From Oscillospiraceae bacterium (GTDB lineage Bacteria > Bacillota > Clostridia > Oscillospirales > Acutalibacteraceae): 64,000 nucleotides of DNA. The position numbers and the translations under genes were made by a program. The stretch covers positions 62,001-126,000 of the forward strand of contig SVOS01000001.1 of NCBI GenBank assembly GCA_015066245.1, written 5' to 3'. Below the pieces are notes generated by a model. The model was not told the origin of the DNA and made no database searches. It worked only from the letters and a program-made list of their open reading frames with translations. This document shows, piece by piece, positions 46,907 to 55,867 of this stretch. The first letter of the stretch is position 1, and the number at the start of each line of letters is the position of its first letter.

Positions 46907-48190
46907 ATGAGTAATTTCAGTATCGATACCAAATGCGTTCAGGGCGGCTATACACCCTCAAACGGCGAACCTCGCCAGATTCCCATTGTGCAGAGCACTA
47001 CTTTCAAATATGCAACTTCAGAAGCAATGGGCAAGCTTTTTGATCTTGAGGCAGAGGGATATTTTTACACCCGACTTCAGAACCCCACCAATGACACAGT
47101 TGCTAAGAAAATCTGCGAGCTTGAGGGCGGTTCTGCCGCAATGCTTACTTCCTCAGGTCAGGCAGCAAGCTTTTTCAGCATTTTTAATATTGCAGGTGCA
47201 GGAGACCACGTTGTTGCTTCCTCTGCAATTTACGGTGGAACATATAACCTCTTTGCAGTTACAATGAAGCGTATGGGCATCGACTTTACCTTTGTTGCTC
47301 CCGACTGCTCTGAGGATGAGCTTAACGCAGCTTTTAAGCCTAACACAAAGGCACTTTTCGGTGAGACTATTGCAAACCCCGCTTTAGTTGTTATTGATAT
47401 CGAAAAGTTCGCAAAGGCCGCACACAGCCACGGTGTTCCCCTTATTATCGACAACACCTTTGCAACTCCCGTTAACTGCAGACCTATTGAATGGGGTGCA
47501 GATATTGTTATTCACTCCACCACAAAATATATGGACGGCCACGGTGTAAGCGTTGGCGGATGTATTGTTGACTCGGGCAAATTTGACTGGACAAAATATC
47601 CCGACAAGTTCCCCGGTCTTTGCACTCCTGATGAAAGCTACCACGGCGTAACATATACAGAGAGATTTGGTTTAGAGGGTGCTTATATCACAAAGGCAAC
47701 TGCTCAGCTTATGAGAGATTTCGGATGTATCCAGTCTCCTCAGCATGCTTTCTACATCAACATGGGCCTCGAGAGCCTTCACCTGAGAATGAAGCAGCAC
47801 TGTGCAAACGGTCTTGCTGTTGCAAAATACCTTCAGAACCACCCCAAGGTTGCTTGGGTGCGTTTCCCCCACCTTGAGGGCGATGCTTCCTTCGAGCTTG
47901 CTCAGAAATATATGCCCAATGGCGGTTGCGGTGTAGTATCCTTCGGCGTTAAGGGCGGAAGAGCTGCTGCAGAAACCTTTATGAAAAATCTTAAGATTGC
48001 CGCAATCGAAACCCACGTTGCAGATGCACGTACCTGCTGCCTGCATCCTGCCAGCGCTACCCACAGACAGATGAACGACGATGAGCTTACTGCTGCAGGT
48101 ATTTCTCCTGATTTAGTTCGTTTCTCCTGCGGTATCGAAGGTGCCGACGACCTTATCGCTGACATCGAAAACGCACTCGCTCAGGTTTAA
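46907..48190 (+). CDS. metY: O-acetylhomoserine aminocarboxypropyltransferase (sulfhydrylase)
   Basis: FSIDTKCVQGGYTPSNGEPRQIPIVQSTTFKY, PLIIDNTFATPVNCRPIEWGADIVIHSTTKYMDGHG. Confidence 0.95.
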   Translation: MSNFSIDTKCVQGGYTPSNGEPRQIPIVQSTTFKYATSEAMGKLFDLEAEGYFYTRLQNPTNDTVAKKICELEGGSAAMLTSSGQAASFFSIFNIAGAGDHVVASSAIYGGTYNLFAVTMKRMGIDFTFVAPDCSEDELNAAFKPNTKALFGETIANPALVVIDIEKFAKAAHSHGVPLIIDNTFATPVNCRPIEWGADIVIHSTTKYMDGHGVSVGGCIVDSGKFDWTKYPDKFPGLCTPDESYHGVTYTERFGLEGAYITKATAQLMRDFGCIQSPQHAFYINMGLESLHLRMKQHCANGLAVAKYLQNHPKVAWVRFPHLEGDASFELAQKYMPNGGCGVVSFGVKGGRAAAETFMKNLKIAAIETHVADARTCCLHPASATHRQMNDDELTAAGISPDLVRFSCGIEGADDLIADIENALAQV

Positions 48191-48287
48191 GCGGATTATC
48201 TCCCGCAGGGCAATTCGCCTTTGGATAGGTTCGTATTAACGCCAACTCCCATTAACGGCAGGTTGGTTTTATGAGAAACCCTCATCG

Positions 48288-48365
48288 TAGGGGCGATTCG
48301 TGAATTGCCCGTTTAACGCTTAATATGTCAGCATCGTTTTCGGGAGGTTCACAAGCCTCCCCTAC
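48288..48365. repeat. Composite REP-like element (unit A + unit B)
   Basis: GTAGGGGCGATTCGTGAATTGCCCG - 29 nt - CGGGAGGTTCACAAGCCTCCCCTAC. Confidence 0.8.
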
Positions 48366-48397
48366 CATAACACTTCAACAACAGGGAGGTTTTAATC

Positions 48398-49324
48398 ATG
48401 CCAATCAAAATTCCCAACGAGCTTCCTGCTACAAAAACTTTATTTGAAGAAAATATTTTTGCCATAACCGAAACAAGGGCTTTGACTCAGGATATCCGTC
48501 CTCTGCAGATTGTTGTGCTTAACCTTATGCCCACAAAGGTAGAGACCGAAACTCAGCTTGCCCGTCTTTTGGGTAACACACCTCTTCAGGTGGATTTGGA
48601 GCTTATCCACACTGCTACCCACAAGTCAAAGAACGTGGACTCTGACCATCTCTTAAGCTTTTACAAGACTTTTGACGAGATAAAGCACCGCAAGTTTGAC
48701 GGTATGATTATCACAGGTGCCCCTGTTGAGCATCTTGAGTTTGAGGATGTTGAGTACTGGGATGAGCTTTGTGAAATTATGGAGTGGACCAAAACCAACG
48801 TTACCTCAACCTTTCACATCTGTTGGGGTGCTCAGGCAGGTCTTTACTACCATTACGGAATCAAAAAGTATCCTCTCCCCAAAAAGCTGTTTGGTATCTT
48901 TAAACACACTCTGGATTACAAGCGTTCAATGCTTTTTAGAGGCTCTGACGATGAGTTCTGGGTGCCTCAGTCACGCCACACTACTGTAAGACGCGAGGAC
49001 ATTGAGGCTGTAGAGGAGCTTAAAATCCTTTCTTCGTCAGAAGAAACAGGCGTGTACGCCATTGCTACCGCAAAGGGCAGACAGATTTTCATTACAGGTC
49101 ACTCCGAATATGACAGAGATACCCTCAAAAAAGAGTATTTAAGAGACAAAAACTTAGGCAAGCCCATTGACCTGCCTAAGAATTACTTCCCCGATGATGA
49201 CGACACAAAAGACCCCGTAATCAAATGGAGAAGCCACTCAAGTCTTCTTTACTCCAACTGGCTCAATTACTTTGTGTACCAGACAACCCCCTACAACATC
49301 AACGAAATTGATTCTATAAAATAA
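48398..49324 (+). CDS. metA: Homoserine O-acetyltransferase/O-succinyltransferase (MetA family)
   Basis: [69 protein letters not shown]. Confidence 0.96.
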   Translation: MPIKIPNELPATKTLFEENIFAITETRALTQDIRPLQIVVLNLMPTKVETETQLARLLGNTPLQVDLELIHTATHKSKNVDSDHLLSFYKTFDEIKHRKFDGMIITGAPVEHLEFEDVEYWDELCEIMEWTKTNVTSTFHICWGAQAGLYYHYGIKKYPLPKKLFGIFKHTLDYKRSMLFRGSDDEFWVPQSRHTTVRREDIEAVEELKILSSSEETGVYAIATAKGRQIFITGHSEYDRDTLKKEYLRDKNLGKPIDLPKNYFPDDDDTKDPVIKWRSHSSLLYSNWLNYFVYQTTPYNINEIDSIK

Positions 49325-49328
49325 GCAA

Positions 49329-49355
49329 AACGCCTTCCGAACTTCGGAAGGCGTT
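49329..49355. terminator. Bidirectional terminator
   Basis: AACGCCTTCCGAA-c-TTCGGAAGGCGTT between convergent genes. Confidence 0.8.
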
Positions 49356-49357
49356 AT

Positions 49358-50530
49358 TTATTTAAGCAAGTATTGTCCCAGTTCTTCTCGGTTTGATACG
49401 TCAAGCTTTTCGTATGTAACCGAAAGATGATGCTTGACCATTCGGGTGGAAATTTCAAGATGGGCGGCTATCTCTTTGACCGACCAGCCGCGGTTGAAAA
49501 GCATAGCAACAACAAACTCATTGGCAGAAAGATTCACTGTCACCTTGCTGTTGGTGATTTCATTATGAAGCATTCTCCAACCTGTGCTGAAGTCCCTCAC
49601 CTGGCTGACTATATCGCTGTATGACTCTTTAAAATCAGACTTAAGCTCTGCTTCGATTATGCCCTGCAACAACCCGTGATGCTCAACAAAGGGCTGATAA
49701 AACTTCTCTCTCAAGGCAATTCGGTTGATATCATTAAAGCTTTTTTTGGCGTTAACACTTTCCTTAAGCGCCATATAGCAAACGCTTTTAATCAGCTTCA
49801 GGTACAAAGATGCCACAGGAAAATCTCCCTGCCTCATAGCAAGGCAAATATCCGCCACACCTATTGCACGGTTGTACTCCTTGTTAAGATACAACCTGTG
49901 GGCAATTATATATGCAGAAAAAAGCCTTAATCCCTCAGGAAGCTCAGCCATAACAGACTCAAGAGCAGGCAAGCCCCCGATTTCTCTGTGCAAAAGCACC
50001 ACGGTAGCTGTACCCACAAACACCGCAAAAGCTCTGAGCTTAGGAGAATCGTTTATCTCCAGGGCACTTTTAACGCATTTTTCGGTATTTGCAAGACTAA
50101 AACGCACAAGATGACTTTTGCAGGACTTAAGACTTGCAAAGGTATAGATAAAATTAGCCGAAAGCCTGAGGCCGTAGTCGTAACTGTCAAGATAAGGCTC
50201 CAGGATTTCCATCGCCTTGTCGGTGTTGCCTCTATAATAGCAATACTCAGCTTCGGCGATTGCTCTGTCATCGCTGTCCTGAAAACTTTCAATAAGTTTT
50301 CTGCATGATCCGGGAACAAAAGTATTGGAAAGCAAGGGCATAACAGGATGGACACAAAGGTCGACCTGATTATTGCAAACCGCCTGAGGGCCTTTTGTGC
50401 CTGCAGGGATAAGCCACTGTCTGCCCATTTGCTTTGCACCGGGGATTTTTCCTTCTTTTGCCCATTTCTGGACTGCTCTCGCAGTTACTCCAAGTCTTTG
50501 GGCGGTTGATGATGCCGATTCATATTCCAC
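49358..50530 (-). CDS. Regulator with N-terminal excisionase/MerR-like HTH and C-terminal LuxR-type HTH
   Basis: N-term SSTAQRLGVTARAVQKWAKEGKIPGAKQMGRQWLIP; C-term NRGWSVKEIAAHLEISTRMVKHHLSVTYEKLDVSNREEL. Confidence 0.82.
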   Translation of the reverse strand: MEYESASSTAQRLGVTARAVQKWAKEGKIPGAKQMGRQWLIPAGTKGPQAVCNNQVDLCVHPVMPLLSNTFVPGSCRKLIESFQDSDDRAIAEAEYCYYRGNTDKAMEILEPYLDSYDYGLRLSANFIYTFASLKSCKSHLVRFSLANTEKCVKSALEINDSPKLRAFAVFVGTATVVLLHREIGGLPALESVMAELPEGLRLFSAYIIAHRLYLNKEYNRAIGVADICLAMRQGDFPVASLYLKLIKSVCYMALKESVNAKKSFNDINRIALREKFYQPFVEHHGLLQGIIEAELKSDFKESYSDIVSQVRDFSTGWRMLHNEITNSKVTVNLSANEFVVAMLFNRGWSVKEIAAHLEISTRMVKHHLSVTYEKLDVSNREELGQYLLK

Positions 50531-50542
50531 AACAACATCCCC

Positions 50543-52314
50543 TTATTCTGTCATATAGGCACTGTAAAGCTCGGTGTAGATGCCGTTTTTCTCCAAAAGC
50601 TCCTTGTGGCTGCCTTCTTCGGCAATTCCGTTTTTGGTGATAACAAAAATTCTGTCGGCATTCTTGATGGTGGTAAGTCTGTGAGCAACGGTGATGGTTG
50701 TTCTGCCCTTTGAAAGTACATCAAGGGATTTCTGCACCACAAGCTCCGACTCGTTATCAAGTGCAGAGGTTGCCTCGTCCAAGAGAAGCACAGGAGGATT
50801 CTTGAGGAAAACTCTGGCGATAGAAATTCTCTGCTTCTGACCGCCCGAAAGCTTTACTCCTCTCTCTCCAACATAAGTGTCATATCCCTGAGGCAGACTC
50901 ATAATAAAGTCGTGAGCACCTGCCATTTTTGCCGCTTCGAAAATTTCCTCGTCGGTGGCATCAAGCTTCCGTAGGCGATGTTGCTTTTTACCGAGCCCGA
51001 AAAAAGATAAACGTCCTGCTGGACAATGCCGATTTTGTCCCTCAGGCTCTTGAGGGTAACATCTTTGATGCTCTTGTTGTCAATGAGGATTTCGCCTTCG
51101 TCAACCTCGTAAAAACGGGGAATCAGCGAGCAGATTGTGGTTTTGCCACCGCCCGAAGGACCTACAAGGGCGACTTTTTCGCCGCTTTTTATCTTGAATG
51201 ACATATCAATAAGCACGTCTTCGTTTTCTTCGGAATATCTGAAGGTTACGTTCTTAAACTGGATTTCGCCTTTAATATCGCCTAAATCCACGGCATTTTC
51301 TTTATCAGTAATCAGAGGCTTTGTATCCAAAATCTCGTAAAATCTCTCGATACCTGTCATACCACGCTGAAACTGCTCGGCAAATTCTACGATTCTCCTT
51401 ACGGAAGTAAGCAAGGTGGACACAAAAAGCAGATAAGCCACAAAATCCGACGATGAAATAAAGCCCTTCATCATAAACAGGGTGCCTGCAACCACCACAA
51501 CGATATACATAAAGCCTTCGAAAAACCTTGTGGTAGCCTGATAAAGACCCATATACTTATAATTTTTCGCTTTAATCTTAAAAAATCTGCGGTTGCCCTC
51601 GTCAAATTTGCTCTGCTCAACATCTTCGTTGGCAAAGGACTTGACAACTCTTATGCCAAGAAGGCTATCCTCTACCTGAGAGTTAAGCTCGCCGATTTCA
51701 ACCCTTTGCTGACGAAAGCCCTTCTTGATTTTGCGGTTGAAAAGGGTTAGAGCAATAATCATAGGGGGAATCACAAGGAAAACCAGAAGTGTCAGAGGCA
51801 CATTGAAGGTGCAGAGAATCACAAATGCGGCTAAAATCTTGATTCCTGCAATAAAGAACTCCTCGGGGCAGTGATGGGCAAACTCTGTAACATCAAAAAG
51901 GTCTCCTGTAATACGGCTCATGAGGGTGCCGACTTTTGCGTTATCGTAGTAACCCATGTGAAGCTTCTGCAAATGGGAGAACAGGTCTTTTCGCATATCT
52001 GTCTCGATTTTAGTGCCCATAACGTGACCAACATTAGCCATATAAAAATATGCAAGGCCGTCAATAAGCCTCATGGCAAGATATGCCCCACCCACAGTAA
52101 CCACAAAGCCTACAGTAAGGCTCAGAGGGTCTGTAGAGAGCCTGCTTGTGATTTCTCGCACCACAAGAGGCAGCATTATCTCGCACAAAGTAGTAAGTGC
52201 CGCACACAACAGGTCCTTGACCATGGTTGTGCGGTATTTTTTGTAGTAAGGCAAAAACCGCCTTAAGGGGGATTTTCCCTCTTTTCTTTTTCCTTTCATT
52301 TTGTTCACCAGCAT
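50543..52314 (-). pseudogene. ABC transporter permease/ATP-binding protein, frameshifted near 50968-50972
   Basis: ORF 50899..52314 carries TM and Walker A; ORF 50543..50926 carries [32 protein letters not shown]. Adding one base at ~50970 restores [27 protein letters not shown]. Confidence 0.85.
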
Positions 52315-52385
52315 TAAATCAATATACTATTATGTTACTACAAATTTCACATCAAGGCAAGAAAAACAATAATTAATAAGCAAAC

Positions 52386-52412
52386 GGCACGTATTTAAAC
52401 GTGCCGTTAAAA
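52386..52412 (-). terminator. Intrinsic terminator
   Basis: AACGGCACGT-attta-AACGTGCCGTT downstream of the subtilase stop. Confidence 0.7.
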
Positions 52413-52443
52413 CTTAAAATATATAATTTTCTGTAGTGAGTTA

Positions 52444-54768
52444 TTACTCGCCAAATTCATCGATAATATGAGCAATATATTTTTGAATAAGGCTGGTATC
52501 TTTTACAGAAACACTGCCGTCAAAATTAACATCTGCACGCAAAAGCTGATTGGTAGTTAACGGTGTTGTCAACTGTGCGTTAAGGTGCTTTTGAATTGTA
52601 GATACGTCTGAGGTGGATACACTGCCGTTGCCGTCAACATCTCCCAGTATTCCCGAATCAGGTTTCCAATACGCACAAAGCACCACAGTATCTCCGTGAG
52701 TAACATCGTCAAATGTGGTATACTGAACTGTTTTTCTGTTTATCAAATCCATTCTGGTGTAATTATCGGGGATTTCATTCATATTGTACCAACCGCCGTT
52801 ACTTCCGTCTGTATAATACATTTTGCCATCTGTATTTTTTGCATACCAATGGTCAAAAGTACAGCCTGTACGGGTAAAAGTATTTGCGGGTAGACCTTGC
52901 GGAGTATTGCAAACCAATGTCAGCATTGGCATACTGCCACTTGTAGCGTTATTCGATTCAAAAACAATATTAATTTCATTAGGCTCCCACTGTGCATAAA
53001 GATAAACTCTGCCGTCTTTCTGGCCTGTACGGGATACCTTCTGACCGTTACGATATACGTATTTTCTGTAGCCTGAGGGTTGGCTTCCTTCAACACACCA
53101 CTTGCTGGTTGTACCATTTGTATAATACCAGGTGTTGTTATCAGGTCTGTAGGCTGTCCAACCTGCAAAATGATTGCCTGCTTTTGTATATGTATTATTT
53201 TTAATTGCAGTTGCACAACCGTAAATAATACTTTGACTCTCCATATATCCGCTGCCGCCGTTGGGATTGAATTCTATTGAGAAATACTTTAAACCTGTAA
53301 GTGCCTTATATGCATTAAGCCTTCCGCCTGTTTCAACTTTATCTGCAAGGGCTGGGATAACATCTACGTTTGATAAAATGTAGTCTTTAATAGCTTTTGC
53401 ATCCATGCCCTGATATTTGCTCTTAAGCAACGCCGCTACACCGGTTACATAAGGGGCGGCAATTGAACTGCCTTCTGTTATTATATAATCATTTATAGAA
53501 TCACTATCCGTTGTCAAAATATTTACACCAGGAGCAGAAAGGTCAACATATGTGGTACTGTAATTGGAGTCAGAGGCTAACGCATCATTTGTATTGTCAC
53601 TACCTTTCGCAACGGCAATCATATTGTCAGTATTATATGATACAGGATAGTGATTTGTATCAGTAACCGCAACCCCATCATTTCCTGCACCGACTATAAT
53701 TAAACCAGAGTAATTTAGTAATGCTGATAGTACATCAGCATTCTCTGAACTACCACCAGAACTATAATTCAAAATTGTTATACCTTTTGTTTTTGCGTGT
53801 GTAATTGCTGCTATAAAAGCAGTTGATTTTGTGTTGTATTCATTTCTTTCGCTATCATATGCAATAGTTTTCAGGCTTGCTAATTTTATATTCCAACACG
53901 CCCCAACGGTTCCTGTGCCATTATTTCCTTTTGCCGCAATCACTCCAGCAACCTGTGTACCATGTCCCAAAGTGTCAGTTAATGCAGATGTGCCATCACC
54001 GGAACAGTTTTTATGATAAGAAGAAGCCGCTATGTTAGCCGATAAGTCTTCATGGTCGCTTCGAATTCCCGAATCGATTACACCTACAATAACAGTACTG
54101 CTTCCGCTAGTTATGTTCCATGCTTCGGGCAAATCTATTCTGTCTATACCCCACTGTCCAAATTCACTGGTATAATCATTTGGAGTGTTTGTGGTTGCAC
54201 GGGCAGAAGTCATTATCTCGTCTATGGTTGCTATACTTTCTTCCATAGGCTCAATTACATCTATGTAATTAGGCATTGCAAGTATGACATCTTCTCTTTG
54301 CTCAAGAAGCTTTATACTTTTTATAACGTTTGCTTTTCCGCTTCGATTAAGTTTAATCAGTAAAAATTGATGGTGCTCATCTTCGTCGATATAAACTGCA
54401 CTTTCATCTGCTGTACTTACACCCAAATAAGCCTGTGTCCCAGTATTTTTAGATGTACGCTGTGCCTTAATCATATCGTCGGTTTCTTTAGTAAGATTTT
54501 CAACGTACTTCACAGGAAGTTCGGGAAAATCTAATTCAGAAAAATCATTTAACTCTTTACTTGTTGAGTTGTTTAATACTACAATAATTTCGTCTTCTAC
54601 AAAATTATCATTTACGTCTACTGTTGTTATTATCTTTTCTTCTGTTGTAATAATGTCGAGATTTTCTGATGAAGTATTATCCGTTTCAGATACAGACAAT
54701 GCAGTTGTAGTTGTTATAGCTGAAATAATAATTATAATAGCCATTAGCAAACTTATTATCTTTTTCAC
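52444..54768 (-). CDS. Secreted subtilisin-like (S8) protease with propeptide, two InlB/Flg_new-like repeats and dockerin
   Basis: Catalytic motifs VGVIDSGIRSDHEDL, DTLGHGTQVAGVIAA, GAGNDG, GSSIAAPYVTGVAALL; AGWTAYRPDNNTWYYTNG / FDHWYAKNTDGKMYYTDG repeats; dockerin GDVDGNGSVSTSDVSTIQKHL...FDGSVSVKDTSLIQKYIAHI. Confidence 0.93.
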   Translation of the reverse strand: MKKIISLLMAIIIIISAITTTTALSVSETDNTSSENLDIITTEEKIITTVDVNDNFVEDEIIVVLNNSTSKELNDFSELDFPELPVKYVENLTKETDDMIKAQRTSKNTGTQAYLGVSTADESAVYIDEDEHHQFLLIKLNRSGKANVIKSIKLLEQREDVILAMPNYIDVIEPMEESIATIDEIMTSARATTNTPNDYTSEFGQWGIDRIDLPEAWNITSGSSTVIVGVIDSGIRSDHEDLSANIAASSYHKNCSGDGTSALTDTLGHGTQVAGVIAAKGNNGTGTVGACWNIKLASLKTIAYDSERNEYNTKSTAFIAAITHAKTKGITILNYSSGGSSENADVLSALLNYSGLIIVGAGNDGVAVTDTNHYPVSYNTDNMIAVAKGSDNTNDALASDSNYSTTYVDLSAPGVNILTTDSDSINDYIITEGSSIAAPYVTGVAALLKSKYQGMDAKAIKDYILSNVDVIPALADKVETGGRLNAYKALTGLKYFSIEFNPNGGSGYMESQSIIYGCATAIKNNTYTKAGNHFAGWTAYRPDNNTWYYTNGTTSKWCVEGSQPSGYRKYVYRNGQKVSRTGQKDGRVYLYAQWEPNEINIVFESNNATSGSMPMLTLVCNTPQGLPANTFTRTGCTFDHWYAKNTDGKMYYTDGSNGGWYNMNEIPDNYTRMDLINRKTVQYTTFDDVTHGDTVVLCAYWKPDSGILGDVDGNGSVSTSDVSTIQKHLNAQLTTPLTTNQLLRADVNFDGSVSVKDTSLIQKYIAHIIDEFGE

Positions 54769-54929
54769 GTTTTTTCACTCCTTTGTATTTCTCTAAAAAT
54801 AATCATTTGTTTTAGTTTAGAATAATCGTTAATAAATTTAATTTAGATATAATCATTCGCATCAATAATACAATAAACGCGTGTATTCATTACACTTTTT
54901 CAAAAGCAAAAACAATAATGTATAAAAAT

Positions 54930-55559
54930 TTAGAACTTTATACTATAAACATAATTTGGCATTGCCAATTTCATATCTATATTAGCTCTGTAGTCCAACG
55001 ATTTAATAAATTCAAGTACATTATTTCTTCCGGGAGTTTCCAAGTATAACAAATAGAATTGAGACTTAGTTTCAGGAACATCTGCCAGAAGTTCTATGGA
55101 CTTCAAGTTGCATTCGGGAAAATCCTGTACAGTATATGGTGTTTTATCTTTTAGTTTAACAACAACTATAACACAATCATCTTCAAAGTCATTTTCTGTT
55201 GCAACATACTTTGAAAACTCGTCTTGACTTGCCATTAATATTTCCTCGCCCCAAGGAGTTTCGGTCTCGTACTGGGCAAGATATTTCTGGATAGCAGTTG
55301 CATTTTTAATAGAAAAACCTTCGTTATCGGGGTCGGCAAGGAATCTCTGCACTGCATTTACATAGTGAATCTCGGCAAGCCCTTTCTGGATATATGTAAC
55401 ATCCTTAACGGTAACTTCGCCGTCCTGATTAACATCACCGTAAATAAACTTATCGGGTTTTACATACTCCCCCTCAGCATTTGCAGAAATAAGACTTGCT
55501 GACGAGAATATAAATACCATCGATAAAACAACTGATAAAATTTTAAAATAGTTTTTCAT
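54930..55559 (-). CDS. Secreted dockerin protein with C-terminal subtilisin-propeptide-like domain
   Basis: Signal peptide; GDVNQDGEVTVKDVTYIQKGLAEIH...FSIKNATAIQKYLAQY; C-term VIVVVKLKDKTPYTVQDFPECNLKSIEL...GRNNVLEFIKSLDYRANIDMKLAMPNYV. Confidence 0.85.
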   Translation of the reverse strand: MKNYFKILSVVLSMVFIFSSASLISANAEGEYVKPDKFIYGDVNQDGEVTVKDVTYIQKGLAEIHYVNAVQRFLADPDNEGFSIKNATAIQKYLAQYETETPWGEEILMASQDEFSKYVATENDFEDDCVIVVVKLKDKTPYTVQDFPECNLKSIELLADVPETKSQFYLLYLETPGRNNVLEFIKSLDYRANIDMKLAMPNYVYSIKF

Positions 55560-55820
55560 GATAATTCCTCCTAAAATAAAAAGTGTAATTATTTTTATGA
55601 TAAACAGCCCATCGGTAACACCTCTTTATTTTATAAAATCAGAGTATTTTTGCGAGCTTAATTATAACATAAATTATTACGAAAATGTGCTATCTGGTAT
55701 AATCTGTCGGTATTCTGGTAAAGATTGCATATTTAAATTGGTTATTATTCTTTTACGCAATTATAATCGTGCGGGTTTGTGCTACCAGGCGATGCAAAAA
55801 AGAAAAGGCACAGAAAGCAA

Positions 55821-55852
55821 AAAACGGCGATGGATTAACCATCGCCGTTAAT
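55821..55852 (-). terminator. Intrinsic terminator of glgP
   Basis: AACGGCGATGG-atta-ACCATCGCCGTT hairpin downstream of glgP. Confidence 0.7.
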
Positions 55853-55867
55853 ATTAAAAGTATTGAA

